A DNA stretch of 64,000 bases from an uncultured Dorea sp. Its GTDB lineage: Bacteria; Bacillota; Clostridia; Lachnospirales; Lachnospiraceae. A model generated the notes under the pieces. The model saw only the letters and a list, made by a program, of their open reading frames with translations, ran no database searches and was not told the DNA's origin. A program made the position numbers and the translations under genes. This document shows, piece by piece, positions 18,572-27,985 of the stretch. Position 1 is the first letter of the stretch. Each line of letters opens with the position of its first letter. The stretch covers positions 30,267 to 94,266 of the forward strand of contig CAJTQA010000007.1 of assembly GCA_910578455.1 (NCBI GenBank), written 5' to 3'.

Positions 18572-20131
18572 ATGGAGTATGAGAAGAAAGAATTTACGGC
18601 CTACCGGCAGGGCAGGACAATCAGGGATCAGTTTTACATTGACGATGACTATAATGTGCCGGATGCCAGACATGACGTAAAACGGGTGATACTTGGCGAC
18701 GGCGTTCTGCAGATTGAAGATATAAAGCGCGTGGAAAATTATGTGCGCGTGTCCGGAAAGATGAATTTCAAGGTGCTGTACGTCACAGATGAAGGGGAAA
18801 TGCGTATGGCATTTTTGGAAGGGAACATACCGTTTGAGGAGATGGTCTATGTGGAGGAGGAGCCGGAGGAAAACCTCTTCATCAAAGCGATGGAATGTGA
18901 TGTCAATGTGACCATGATAAATTCGAGGAAACTGAACATTAAGGCGCTGGCAGACATCGCGCTCTGCTCTGAGGGCAGGCAGGAAGAAAAACTTACAATG
19001 GATGTGGAAGGGGAAGGGGGGCTGTATAAGAAGTACACCGATAAAGACATACTGAAACTGTTTACGGTTAAGAAAGATACATACCGCATCAAAGAAGAGA
19101 TCACGCTGGGAGGAACAAAAGAAACTATCGGAACGCTTCTGTGGACGGAAGTCTGCCCCAGGAAGCTTGACACGAAACTCTCCCAGGATCTTATGCTGAT
19201 ACAGGGAGAACTTCTCCTGTTCTGCTTTTACGAATCCCTGGACGGCAAGACTGACTGGCTTGAGCAGTCGATACCGTATGAGGGAAGGATTGAGATTTCA
19301 GGGGCGCAGGAGGGGATGTTCCACCAGATCTACCCGACGGTGTCTGACGTGTCTATTGATGTCCGTATGGATGAGGACGGCGAGATGAGGCTATTAGGGG
19401 TGGAGGCGACCCTGGAGGCTCGGATTGTCGTATATGAGGAAGAGAATATTAAGCTTTTGGAGGACGTATATTCCCTGGACAGAATTTGCAGGCCGAAGAT
19501 TGAGGCGAGGCAGATGGAGCGGTCGCTGATGCAGAACCATTCAAAATGTAAGATTACAGAACGTCTGCTCCTCCCGGAAATAAAAGAAGATATCCTCCAG
19601 ATCTGCCATAGCAATGCAAGGATTCAGCTGGAGCATATGGAGACGGAGCAGGAGGGCATCAGGATAGAGGGAGTGCTTCACGTGTCTTTCCTCTATGTAA
19701 AGGCAGACGACAATATACCGTTTGACGTATGGCAGGGCATGGTGCCGTTTTCTTATCTGCTGGAGAGCAACGAGACAACCGGCAGCATGACATTCGACCT
19801 TGTCAGCGCGGTGGAGCAGCTAAGCATCGGTCTTTTAGGAAATGGGGAGATAGAAGTAAAGGCAGTCCTTGCATTCCAGTGCTTTGTAAAGGAGCCGGTT
19901 CTGGTATATGACATCGAGGAGATTGAGGAGATGCCGATTGACATGGAAGAACTGGAAAAACGTCCCGGGATCATCGGATATATCGTAAAGGACGGAGATG
20001 AACTGTGGAATCTTGCAAAACGGTACAGTACAACGGAGGAAGGGATTATGGAAGTCAACGAAAAGACAAATACAGATATAAAGCCGGGAGAAAAGTTGTT
20101 GATTTTTAAAGAAAATATGAGTATACTATAA
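18572..20131 (+). CDS. SPOCS (DUF3794) domain protein with C-terminal LysM
   Basis: 519 residues. Repeated SPOCS domains (DUF3794) of about 85 residues can be traced at roughly 35-120, 175-260 and 325-425, each with strand-rich, acidic sequence and a GxxxFxVLY-like core. The C-terminus is a LysM domain (about 468-515, YIVKDGDELWNLAKRY). Such proteins are made in sporulating Firmicutes and are linked to the spore coat or cortex; LysM binds glycan. AAAGGAGGACTGGAA lies before the ATG. It directly follows the lipoprotein and precedes ispE by 52 bases. Confidence 0.85.
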   Translation: MEYEKKEFTAYRQGRTIRDQFYIDDDYNVPDARHDVKRVILGDGVLQIEDIKRVENYVRVSGKMNFKVLYVTDEGEMRMAFLEGNIPFEEMVYVEEEPEENLFIKAMECDVNVTMINSRKLNIKALADIALCSEGRQEEKLTMDVEGEGGLYKKYTDKDILKLFTVKKDTYRIKEEITLGGTKETIGTLLWTEVCPRKLDTKLSQDLMLIQGELLLFCFYESLDGKTDWLEQSIPYEGRIEISGAQEGMFHQIYPTVSDVSIDVRMDEDGEMRLLGVEATLEARIVVYEEENIKLLEDVYSLDRICRPKIEARQMERSLMQNHSKCKITERLLLPEIKEDILQICHSNARIQLEHMETEQEGIRIEGVLHVSFLYVKADDNIPFDVWQGMVPFSYLLESNETTGSMTFDLVSAVEQLSIGLLGNGEIEVKAVLAFQCFVKEPVLVYDIEEIEEMPIDMEELEKRPGIIGYIVKDGDELWNLAKRYSTTEEGIMEVNEKTNTDIKPGEKLLIFKENMSIL

Positions 20132-20183
20132 GAATATTGTATACATGATACAGAGTGCAAAGCGCATTCACAGGAGAAATAAT

Positions 20184-21059
20184 ATGGATAAGATGAGATT
20201 GAAGGCACTTGGAAAGATAAACTTAGGGCTTGATGTTCTTGGAAGACGTGAGAACGGATACCATGATGTGCGTATGGTGATGCAGACAGTGTATCTGTAT
20301 GACCAGATCTGTATAGAGAAGATGAAAGAGCCTGGCATAGAGATTAAGACAAATCTTTACTATCTTCCGGTAAATGAAAACAACCTGGTCTATAAAGCCG
20401 CGAAACTACTGATGGAGGAGTTTGGGATAGAGGAGGGCGTTAAAATAGATCTTGAAAAGCATATTCCGGTAGCGGCAGGCATGGCAGGCGGAAGTTCTGA
20501 TGCGGCGGCAGTGCTTTTCGGCGTAAACCGGATGTTTGATCTGGGACTCTCAAGGGAAGGGCTGATGGAAAGAGGCGTGGCCATCGGGGCTGACGTACCT
20601 TACTGCGTGATGCGGGGAACAGTGCTGGCGGAAGGCATCGGAGAGATGCTCACGCCCCTGCCCCCGATGCCAAGATGCGCCGTTCTATTGGCAAAGCCTC
20701 CTGTCGCTGTCTCTACAAAGCTTGTATATGAGAAACTGGATTCCCGGGAGATCGTAATGCATCCGAATATTGACGGCATCATAGATGGGCTGAAAAACGG
20801 CAGCCTCAGCCAGGTTGCATCCCACATGGGGAATGTGCTTGAGGATGTCACGGTCTCAGAGTACCCGGTGATCGAGAAGATAAAAAATGCGATGAAGGAA
20901 GAAGGGGCGATGAACGCCATGATGAGCGGAAGCGGCCCGACGGTCTTCGGACTTTTTGACGATAAGAGGAAAGCAAGAGTGGCAATGCAGAAGATAAAAA
21001 AGAAAGGATTAACAAGGCAGTTGTACGTAGTAAACGTTCACAACGCAGGGAGGAAATAA
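20184..21059 (+). CDS. ispE: 4-(cytidine 5'-diphospho)-2-C-methyl-D-erythritol kinase
   Basis: 291 residues of a GHMP kinase in the MEP isoprenoid pathway. It begins LKALGKINLGLDVLGRREN and carries the ATP loop PVAAGMAGGSSDAAA and the late GHMP motif MSGSGPTVFG. It phosphorylates CDP-ME at the 2-hydroxyl with ATP. AGGAGAAATAAT sets the ATG at 20184; the ATG at 20145 is an upstream in-frame alternative without a good site. The GntR gene starts 2 bases after the stop. Confidence 0.95.
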   Translation: MDKMRLKALGKINLGLDVLGRRENGYHDVRMVMQTVYLYDQICIEKMKEPGIEIKTNLYYLPVNENNLVYKAAKLLMEEFGIEEGVKIDLEKHIPVAAGMAGGSSDAAAVLFGVNRMFDLGLSREGLMERGVAIGADVPYCVMRGTVLAEGIGEMLTPLPPMPRCAVLLAKPPVAVSTKLVYEKLDSREIVMHPNIDGIIDGLKNGSLSQVASHMGNVLEDVTVSEYPVIEKIKNAMKEEGAMNAMMSGSGPTVFGLFDDKRKARVAMQKIKKKGLTRQLYVVNVHNAGRK

Positions 21060-21061
21060 CT

Positions 21062-21739
21062 GTGGAACCAAACTTTAATGTCACAATGAATGAATATCTG
21101 CCGCTGCGTGACGTCGTGTTCAATACACTGCGCCAGGCAATCTTGAGAGGAGAGCTTAAGCCTGGCGAGCGGCTAATGGAGATCCAGCTTGCCAATAAGC
21201 TGGGAGTCAGCCGTACCCCGATCCGCGAGGCGATCCGGAAGCTTGAACTTGAGGGCCTGGTGCTCATGATTCCAAGAAAAGGAGCGGAAGTGGCGGATAT
21301 TACGGAAAAAAGCCTTATGGATGTCCTTGAAGTGAGGAAAGCCCTGGAGGAATTGTCTGTCAGGCTTACCTGTGATCGGATTACAAAAGAAGAGATAGGG
21401 GAGCTCAAAGCGGCGGCAGAAAACTTTAAGGAAACGCTTAACAGCACGGATATCACAGAGATTGCCGAGGCAGATGTCCGTTTTCATGACGTGATATATG
21501 CCGCCACAAAAAACCAGAAACTGATCCAGCTCCTCAATAACCTCCATGAGCAGATGTACCGGTACAGGATTGAATACTTGAAAAATGAAGAAGTCTATCC
21601 GAAACTCTTAAGCGAGCATGAAGAGATCATCAGCAGGATCAGCATGGGAAAGCAGGAGGAGGCAGTGAGGATCGTCTGCGAGCATATTGACAATCAGGTC
21701 AACGCAGTCATGGATATTATCCGCACAAAACAGAATTAA
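21062..21739 (+). CDS. GntR family transcriptional regulator (FadR/FCD type)
   Basis: 225 residues from a GTG start with GGGAGGAAATAACT upstream. The winged helix-turn-helix is N-terminal (VFNTLRQAILRGELKPGERL, then KLGVSRTPIREAIRKLE). The all-helical FCD ligand domain follows (about 85-220) with the metal-binding pattern of Asp and His (DVRFHDVIY, LSEHEEII). These proteins usually sense organic acids. The target is unknown; the tight link to ispE is a matter of position and does not prove it controls that gene. Confidence 0.9.
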   Translation: MEPNFNVTMNEYLPLRDVVFNTLRQAILRGELKPGERLMEIQLANKLGVSRTPIREAIRKLELEGLVLMIPRKGAEVADITEKSLMDVLEVRKALEELSVRLTCDRITKEEIGELKAAAENFKETLNSTDITEIAEADVRFHDVIYAATKNQKLIQLLNNLHEQMYRYRIEYLKNEEVYPKLLSEHEEIISRISMGKQEEAVRIVCEHIDNQVNAVMDIIRTKQN

Positions 21740-21742
21740 CCT

Positions 21743-21770
21743 GAATACGTTTCCAGAATATGGTAATACT
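21743..21770 (+). promoter_or_regulatory. possible sigma-F type promoter of spoIIR
   Basis: GAATA (21743-21747), a 14-base spacer and GGTAATACT (21762-21770). The -10 fits the Bacillus sigma-F form GGNRANANT at every fixed base; the -35 is close to GYWTA. spoIIR is a known sigma-F gene in Bacillus. Confidence 0.5.
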
Positions 21771-21790
21771 CCTTATACGAACATAAGGAG
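21769..21790 (+). promoter_or_regulatory. hairpin covering the spoIIR ribosome binding site
   Basis: CTCCTTAT (21769-21776), loop ACGAAC, ATAAGGAG (21783-21790): a perfect 8-base stem whose right arm contains most of the AAGGAGG site of spoIIR (21785-21791). A transcript begun from the proposed sigma-F promoter would start near the end of the left arm and could not form the full stem. Confidence 0.6.
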
Positions 21791-21801
21791 GTACATACAG
21801 T

Positions 21802-22479
21802 ATGGAAATAGAAGAGAAATATCAGGATAATGCAAATAAGATAGAGCGGATAAAAAAGGCGATCTGCATCGTATTGGGAATCTGTATCGGAGCGCTGCTC
21901 ACGGGAGCGGTGATCTCTCAGAGGGCGATGGAAGTGGATGCCAGGATTTCAAGGCTGCAGGGGGAGCTTTCAAAAGAGGTGTTCCGGTTTCACGTTCTGG
22001 CAGACAGCGACAGTGATGAGGCTCAGAGAGTAAAGTTAAAAGTCAGGGACCGTGTGCTTGAATATATGGAGCAGACGATGCCGGAAAGCGCGGACATGGT
22101 ATCCGCAAGCCAGACGAAGGCATGGGCAATGGAGCATTTGAGAGAGATTGAGGCGGCAGCCGAAGAGGTGATCCGGGAAGAAGGGTATTCCTACCGGGCG
22201 AAGGCGGAGGTGTCCGTCTGCTATTTCCCGGACAAGCGCTATGGAGAGATTGTATTTCCGCAGGGATATTACGATGCGCTCCGCATAAAGCTGGGAAAGG
22301 CAAAGGGGCAGAACTGGTGGTGCGTCCTGTACCCGAATCTCTGTTTCACGTCCGCAACCTGTGCGGTGGTGGACGAGGAGGGAAAGGAGGAGCTGAGGGA
22401 AGTGCTGACAGACGAGGAGTACGAGATGGTGACTGCGGCATCTGATTTTAAGATCAAGAGTTTTTTCTTTGGAGAGTGA
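21802..22479 (+). CDS. spoIIR: stage II sporulation protein R
   Basis: 225 residues. A membrane helix or signal (about 20-45) is followed by the SpoIIR domain: FRFHVLADSDSDEAQRVKLK, the repeated coiled segment, then WWCVLYPNLCF and a short tail. In Bacillus SpoIIR is made in the forespore under sigma-F, is secreted, and triggers SpoIIGA to mature sigma-E in the mother cell. The length is normal for clostridia. Its promoter and a hairpin over its ribosome site are listed separately. Confidence 0.93.
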   Translation: MEIEEKYQDNANKIERIKKAICIVLGICIGALLTGAVISQRAMEVDARISRLQGELSKEVFRFHVLADSDSDEAQRVKLKVRDRVLEYMEQTMPESADMVSASQTKAWAMEHLREIEAAAEEVIREEGYSYRAKAEVSVCYFPDKRYGEIVFPQGYYDALRIKLGKAKGQNWWCVLYPNLCFTSATCAVVDEEGKEELREVLTDEEYEMVTAASDFKIKSFFFGE

Positions 22480-22483
22480 ACAG

Positions 22484-23203
22484 ATGAAAAGAGACAATGA
22501 ATACGAGATAGAGGGCAGGGTCAGATTCAGTGAGATTGATCACAGGCGGAGGATGACGCTTCCGGCAATCATCAATTATTTCCAGGACTGCAGCATCTTT
22601 CAGTCGGAGGAGCTTGGCTACGGGCTTGCGTATTTAAAAGAACGGAAGAAGGCATGGATGCTGTCTGCATGGCAGATTGCAATCTTGCGGTATCCCAGGA
22701 TGGGGGAGCGCATTGCGGTCAGCACCTGGGCAAGCGGTTTTAAAGGAATCTGCGGAGACAGGAATTTCTGCATGCGGGATGAAGCGGGAAACATAGCGGC
22801 ATATGCGGATTCTCTGTGGGTGTACATGGATCTTGAAAAGAAAAGGCCTGCGAAACCGGGGAATGACGAGATATCGGCTTACGGGGTGTCAGAGCCTCTT
22901 GACATGGAGCGGGCGGACAGAAAGATAGAACTGCCGGAAAAGATGGAGAGCTTACAGCCTTTCTCAATACTGAGAGGCCATATTGATACAAATGAACATG
23001 TAAATAACTGCCAGTATGTGCAGATGGCGCTGGATGTGTGCCGGAATGAGATGTCTGCGGGGAAACTGCGGGTTGAATACAAAAAATCGGCAGTGTACGG
23101 AAACGAAGTTGTTCCGAGAGTAGGAACGGACGGAGAGAGGACAGTGGTGGAGCTGTGCGGTGCAGACGGAAGCCCATATGCAGTAGTAGAATTTAAACCA
23201 TAG
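22484..23203 (+). CDS. acyl-ACP thioesterase family protein
   Basis: 239 residues with two hotdog halves. The first carries PAIINYFQDCSIFQSEELG; the second has DTNEHVNNCQYVQMAL with the Asn/His pair expected for FatA/FatB-type bacterial thioesterases. It probably releases fatty acids from acyl-ACP in the cytoplasm. The ATG at 22484 has GGAGAGTGAACAG upstream; a TTG at 22469 inside spoIIR is less likely. It lies 4 bases after spoIIR and 10 bases before the cvfB-like gene. Confidence 0.88.
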   Translation: MKRDNEYEIEGRVRFSEIDHRRRMTLPAIINYFQDCSIFQSEELGYGLAYLKERKKAWMLSAWQIAILRYPRMGERIAVSTWASGFKGICGDRNFCMRDEAGNIAAYADSLWVYMDLEKKRPAKPGNDEISAYGVSEPLDMERADRKIELPEKMESLQPFSILRGHIDTNEHVNNCQYVQMALDVCRNEMSAGKLRVEYKKSAVYGNEVVPRVGTDGERTVVELCGADGSPYAVVEFKP

Positions 23204-23213
23204 GAGAAAGAAT

Positions 23214-24053
23214 ATGAAGTTACAGGAAGAACTGGGAAAAAAGAGAACGTTGATGGTAGTGAAGAAAGTAGACTTCGGGGTGTACCTGGGAACCAGCGAG
23301 GAGCGGGTGCTCCTTCCGGCGAAACAGGTGCCCGACGGAATCGAGGTGGGGGATCCGGTCGAGGTATTTTTATATAAAGACTCTTCAGACCGTCTCATAG
23401 CCACCACGCAGATGCCAAAGATCATGCTGGATGAGGTGAAAGCGCTGACAGTTGCCGATACAGGAAAGATCGGCGCGTTTCTTGAGTGGGGGCTGCCAAA
23501 AGACCTTCTGCTGCCTTTCAAGGAGCAGACGGCGAAGGTGTCAAAAGGAGATGAAGTGCTGGTTGCCTTATATGTGGACAAGACGGGGCGGCTCTGCGCT
23601 ACGATGAAGGTGTACCACAGGCTGAGGACGGACTCCGGGTATCAGAAGGACGACGAAGTAGAGGGGATCATTTATGAGACAAGCGGCAACTTCGGTGTGT
23701 TTGTGGCGGTGGACGACCAGTATTCGGCGCTCATCCCAAAGAGGGAGGCAGGAGGCGGCCTGAAGGTAGGAGACCGCATTAAAGCGAGGGTGACAAGAGT
23801 CCATGAGGATGGAAAGCTTGACTTAAGCGTCCGGAAGAAAGCCTTTCTTCAGATGGATGATGACGCAGAGATGATTCTGAAGAGGATGAAGGACAACGGA
23901 GGCATCCTTCCATTTACGGATAAGGCAGATGCAGAACTTATAAAAAATGAATTTGGATTTAGTAAAAATGCATTTAAACGGGCGGTCGGAAGGCTTTTAA
24001 AAGAACAAAAGATACAAATTAATAAAAATGATATTGAAATTCTTGGAAAATAA
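23214..24053 (+). CDS. cvfB: S1 RNA-binding protein, CvfB/YitL family
   Basis: 279 residues with three S1-like barrels (about 10-65, 75-135, 150-215) and a C-terminal winged helix (about 220-278), the CvfB layout. The third barrel carries GNFGVFVAVDDQYSALIPKRE. Members bind RNA and in staphylococci affect virulence and growth. TAGGAGAAAGAAT precedes the ATG. It is the last member of a run starting at spoIIR. Confidence 0.85.
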   Translation: MKLQEELGKKRTLMVVKKVDFGVYLGTSEERVLLPAKQVPDGIEVGDPVEVFLYKDSSDRLIATTQMPKIMLDEVKALTVADTGKIGAFLEWGLPKDLLLPFKEQTAKVSKGDEVLVALYVDKTGRLCATMKVYHRLRTDSGYQKDDEVEGIIYETSGNFGVFVAVDDQYSALIPKREAGGGLKVGDRIKARVTRVHEDGKLDLSVRKKAFLQMDDDAEMILKRMKDNGGILPFTDKADAELIKNEFGFSKNAFKRAVGRLLKEQKIQINKNDIEILGK

Positions 24054-24102
24054 GGTATACTAATGGCGTGAGAAGAAAAGAAGATGAAAGGAGAACATGA
24101 AT

Positions 24103-24336
24103 ATGAAAGTACAGAATATTACGGATGTTGAGAAGTTTTTTAGTGTTATAGACAGCTGCAAGGGAAAGGTGGAGCTGGTGACAGGGGAGGGCGACAGGCT
24201 GAATCTGAAGTCCAAGCTTTCACAGTATGTATCGCTGGCAAATATCTTTTCAAACGGCGAGATTCCGGAGCTTGAGCTGGTAGCTCATGAGAAAGAGGAT
24301 ATTGACAAGCTGGTTAGCTTTATGATCAACGGCTAA
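24103..24336 (+). CDS. small HPr-like conserved protein (77 aa)
   Basis: About 77 residues with an alternating strand/helix pattern and a size similar to HPr, but no clear active-site histidine in the expected GxHARP context, so a phosphocarrier role cannot be claimed. AAAGGAG ends 9 bases before the ATG at 24103 and 3 bases before an ATG at 24097; 24103 is preferred. It stands alone between cvfB and dnaE and is closed by a hairpin terminator. I do not recognise a function. Confidence 0.6.
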   Translation: MKVQNITDVEKFFSVIDSCKGKVELVTGEGDRLNLKSKLSQYVSLANIFSNGEIPELELVAHEKEDIDKLVSFMING

Positions 24337-24373
24337 TCAAAGGTTGCGGATATAAACGAGGAGCGAAAGTTGG

Positions 24374-24410
24374 CTGCGGCAAGTGGGTAAGACTCATTTG
24401 CCGCAGTTTT
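24374..24410 (+). terminator. Rho-independent terminator before dnaE
   Basis: Stem CTGCGGCAA (24374-24382) with TTGCCGCAG (24398-24406), extended inward by a few weaker pairs, then TTTT. It lies between the small HPr-like gene and dnaE. Confidence 0.8.
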
Positions 24411-24439
24411 GCTAAGAGATTACAGAACGGAGCGTCAAG

Positions 24440-27400
24440 ATGAGTTTTGCACATTTACATGTCCATACGGAATACAGCCTTTTGGACGGGTCAAATAAAA
24501 TCGGCGAGTGTATCGCGCAGGTCAGGGAACTGGGCATGGACAGCGTGGCGATCACGGACCACGGGGTTATGTACGGGGTGATCGACTTCTATAAGGCAGC
24601 CCAAAAGGCAGGGATCAAGCCAATCCTTGGATGCGAGGTCTATGTGGCGCCGGGCTCCCGGTTTGACAAGGAGGCGGGGGGAGGCGGAAGCGACAGGTAT
24701 TATCATCTGGTGCTTCTTGCAGAGAGCAATCTCGGGTACAACAACCTGATAAAGATTGTGACAAAAGGATTTTCCGAAGGATATTACCACAGGCCCAGGG
24801 TAGACCTGGAGGTTCTGAGGGAGTACCATGAAGGGATAATCGCCCTCAGCGCATGCCTTGCAGGGGAAGTCCAGAAAAATATACTGCGGGGCATGTACAG
24901 CGAAGGCAAAGCGGCAGCGCTGCGCTACCAGGAGATCTTTGGGAAAGATAATTTCTTCTTAGAATTGCAGGATCACGGCATAACGGAGCAGAGGCAGGTC
25001 AATCAGTCACTTCTCAGGATGTCGCAGGAAACAGGCATTGACCTGGTTGCGACAAATGATATCCACTACACATATGCGGAAGATGAAAAGCCCCATGACA
25101 TGCTGCTCTGCATCCAGACAGGGAAGAAACTGTCCGATGAAAACCGTATGCGCTACGAGGGCGGCCAGTATTACATCAAGTCCGAAGAAGAGATGAGGGA
25201 GCTTTTCCCTTATGCGCTGGAGGCGCTGGAAAATACGCAGAAGATTGCCGACAGGTGCAATGTGGAGATTGAGTTTGGGGTTACGAAACTTCCCCGGTAT
25301 GACGTTCCGGAAGGATTTACGCCGTGGGAGTACCTGAATAAGCTGTGCCGCGAGGGATTGGCGAAGAAATATCCGAATCCCGGGCAGGAGCTGGCAGAAA
25401 GGCTGGAATATGAGCTGTCAGTCATACAGTCCATGGGGTATGTGGAATATTTTCTGATTGTGTGGGATTTTGTGAAGTATGCCAAAGACCACGGTATCAT
25501 GGTAGGCCCGGGGCGCGGCTCGGCAGCAGGCAGCATCGTCTCGTACTGCCTGGAGATCACGACCATAGACCCGGTAAAGTACAACCTCCTTTTTGAGAGG
25601 TTCCTGAACCCGGAACGTGTCTCGATGCCGGATATAGATATTGATTTCTGCTATGAGAGGCGTCAGGAGGTCATTGAGTATGTCGTAGGAAAATACGGGA
25701 TTGACTGCGTTGCCCAGATTGTAACTTTTGGTACGATGGCGGCCAGGGCGGTTATCCGGGATGTGGGCCGGGTGATGGATTTGCCGTATGCGTATGTGGA
25801 TTCCATCTCAAAGATGATTCCTAAAAAGATACAAAATGAGAAGATGGTCACGTTAAAGCGTTCGCTGGAGGTGAATCCCGAGCTGAAAAAAGCATATGAA
25901 GAAGACCCGCAGGTAAAGGAGCTTGTGGATGCCTCCATGCGCCTTGAAGGCCTTCCCCGGCATGCGTCAATGCATGCCGCGGGGGTAGTGATCGGCAGGG
26001 AGGCGATTGACGAGTATGTGCCGCTGTCGCTTGCGTCAGAAGGATCGCTGGTCACGCAGTTTACGATGACTACGCTTGAGGAGCTGGGGCTTCTCAAGAT
26101 GGATTTTCTGGGGTTACGCACGCTGACCGTCATTCGGGACGCGGTAAACCTTATCTATGATAATACGGGAAAGAAGATTGACATCCAGGGAATAGACTAT
26201 GATGATAAGGATGTGCTGGCATCTATCGGAACCGGAAAGACGGACGGCATCTTCCAGTTGGAGAGCGGCGGGATGAAGAGCTTTATGAAAGACTTAAAGC
26301 CGGAGAGCCTTGAGGATATCATCGCAGGGATTGCGCTGTACCGTCCGGGGCCTATGGACTTTATCCCGCAGTACATTAAAGGGAAGAACCATACGGGAGC
26401 TATCCGCTATGACTGCCCGCAGCTTGAGCCGATCCTGTCAGAGACTTACGGGTGCATCGTCTATCAGGAACAGGTCATGCAGATCGTGCGGGACCTGGCA
26501 GGATACAGCCTTGGAAGGAGCGACCTTTTAAGGCGCGCGATGTCCAAAAAAAAGGGCGATGTCATGCAGAAGGAGCGGGAGAGCTTTGTCTACGGCAATG
26601 AAAAAGAAGGCGTTCCGGGCTGCATTTTTAACGGGATAGAGGAGAAGACGGCAAACAGGATTTATGATGAAATGATAGATTTTGCCCAATATGCCTTTAA
26701 CAAATCCCATGCCGCGGCTTATGCGGTGGTAACGTACCAGACGGCATGGCTGAAATATTATTATCCGGTAGAGTTTATGGCGGCCCTTATGACGGCAACG
26801 CTCAACAACCCGGCAAAGGTGGAAGGATACATCTACTCGTGCCGCCAGATGGGCATTCAGATACTGCCGCCGGATATAAATAAGGGAGTCGGCCATTTTT
26901 CAGTGGACGGAAAAAACATCCGGTATGGCCTGTCTGCCATAAAGAGCATCGGGCAGCCGGTCATCGAGCTGATCCTTGAGGACAGAAGACAAAACGGGGA
27001 GTTCAAGAGCCTGAAAGACTTTCTTGAGAGGATGTCCGGGAAGGACTTTAACAAAAAGACGATTGAGAATTTCATCAAATCCGGAACATTTGACAGCCTC
27101 CCCGGAACAAGAAAGCAGCTGATGATCGTCTATCCACAGCTGTTGGACCAGATAAACCGGGAACGGAAATCATCCATGACAGGGCAGATGTCACTGTTTG
27201 ACCTTGTAAGCGAAGAGCTGAAGACAGAGTTTGAGGTTGCGCTGCCGGATGTGGGAGAATATGAGACAGGGGAGAAATTTGCCCTGGAAAAAGAAGTGCT
27301 CGGCGTGTACCTTACCGGGCATCCGATGGAAGAATATAAAGATAAATGGCAGAAGAATGTCACCCGGACAACGCTTGACTTCCAGCTTGACGAAGAGAGC

Positions 27401-27925
27401 GGGCAGGCAAGAGTCAGAGACGGTGCAAAAGAGACAATCGGGGGCATGATATCCAATAAGACAATTAAGTACACAAAGAACAACAAGGTGATGGCATTCC
27501 TCACAATCGAGGATCTGGTAGGAACGGTGGAAGTCATCGTGTTCCCAAAAGACTATGAGAAAAACCGGGAGTACCTGGAAGTAGACAATAAAGTATTCAT
27601 CCGGGGGCGCGTATCGGAAGAAGACGCGGCGGCAAGCAGGCTGATCTGTGAGGCAGTCATTCCTTTCGGGCAGACAAAAAGGGAGCTGTGGCTGCAATTT
27701 GAAAGCAAGGTGGATTTCCAGACCCGGGAGAGGGAGCTGTACGGGATTCTGAATGAGTCGGAAGGCGTTGATGAGATTGTGATATACTGTAAGGCAGAGC
27801 GGGCAGTCAAAAGGCTCGGGGCAAACAGGAACGTCTGCGCGGATGCGGGATTATTGAGCAGGTTGACGAATTATCTTGGTGAATCTTGTGTAAAACTGAT
27901 AGAAAAATCCATTGAAAACAAATAG
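24440..27925 (+). CDS. dnaE: DNA polymerase III alpha subunit DnaE
   Basis: 1161 residues, a full-length C-family polymerase. The PHP domain is N-terminal (HLHVHTEYSLLDGS). The polymerase core carries GPGRGSAAGSIVSYCL and PDIDIDFCYERR with two catalytic aspartates, and the third lies in LLKMDFLGLRTLTV. Later parts are the helix-hairpin-helix region and an OB fold (about 1000-1075, beginning IGGMISNKTI). In Firmicutes DnaE works with PolC, extending RNA primers. The short gap to pfkA matches the common dnaE-pfkA order in this group. Confidence 0.97.
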   Translation: MSFAHLHVHTEYSLLDGSNKIGECIAQVRELGMDSVAITDHGVMYGVIDFYKAAQKAGIKPILGCEVYVAPGSRFDKEAGGGGSDRYYHLVLLAESNLGYNNLIKIVTKGFSEGYYHRPRVDLEVLREYHEGIIALSACLAGEVQKNILRGMYSEGKAAALRYQEIFGKDNFFLELQDHGITEQRQVNQSLLRMSQETGIDLVATNDIHYTYAEDEKPHDMLLCIQTGKKLSDENRMRYEGGQYYIKSEEEMRELFPYALEALENTQKIADRCNVEIEFGVTKLPRYDVPEGFTPWEYLNKLCREGLAKKYPNPGQELAERLEYELSVIQSMGYVEYFLIVWDFVKYAKDHGIMVGPGRGSAAGSIVSYCLEITTIDPVKYNLLFERFLNPERVSMPDIDIDFCYERRQEVIEYVVGKYGIDCVAQIVTFGTMAARAVIRDVGRVMDLPYAYVDSISKMIPKKIQNEKMVTLKRSLEVNPELKKAYEEDPQVKELVDASMRLEGLPRHASMHAAGVVIGREAIDEYVPLSLASEGSLVTQFTMTTLEELGLLKMDFLGLRTLTVIRDAVNLIYDNTGKKIDIQGIDYDDKDVLASIGTGKTDGIFQLESGGMKSFMKDLKPESLEDIIAGIALYRPGPMDFIPQYIKGKNHTGAIRYDCPQLEPILSETYGCIVYQEQVMQIVRDLAGYSLGRSDLLRRAMSKKKGDVMQKERESFVYGNEKEGVPGCIFNGIEEKTANRIYDEMIDFAQYAFNKSHAAAYAVVTYQTAWLKYYYPVEFMAALMTATLNNPAKVEGYIYSCRQMGIQILPPDINKGVGHFSVDGKNIRYGLSAIKSIGQPVIELILEDRRQNGEFKSLKDFLERMSGKDFNKKTIENFIKSGTFDSLPGTRKQLMIVYPQLLDQINRERKSSMTGQMSLFDLVSEELKTEFEVALPDVGEYETGEKFALEKEVLGVYLTGHPMEEYKDKWQKNVTRTTLDFQLDEESGQARVRDGAKETIGGMISNKTIKYTKNNKVMAFLTIEDLVGTVEVIVFPKDYEKNREYLEVDNKVFIRGRVSEEDAAASRLICEAVIPFGQTKRELWLQFESKVDFQTRERELYGILNESEGVDEIVIYCKAERAVKRLGANRNVCADAGLLSRLTNYLGESCVKLIEKSIENK

Positions 27926-27940
27926 CATTTCATGTACAAT
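27912..27940 (+). promoter_or_regulatory. promoter of pfkA inside the dnaE 3' end
   Basis: TTGAAA (27912-27917), 17 bases, TACAAT (27935-27940). The -35 box lies within the last codons of dnaE. Both boxes match 5 of 6 consensus bases. Confidence 0.6.
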
Positions 27941-27985
27941 GTAGCCGAGTAAAGTTATAAATAATAAAGACTTGGAGGGATAATC

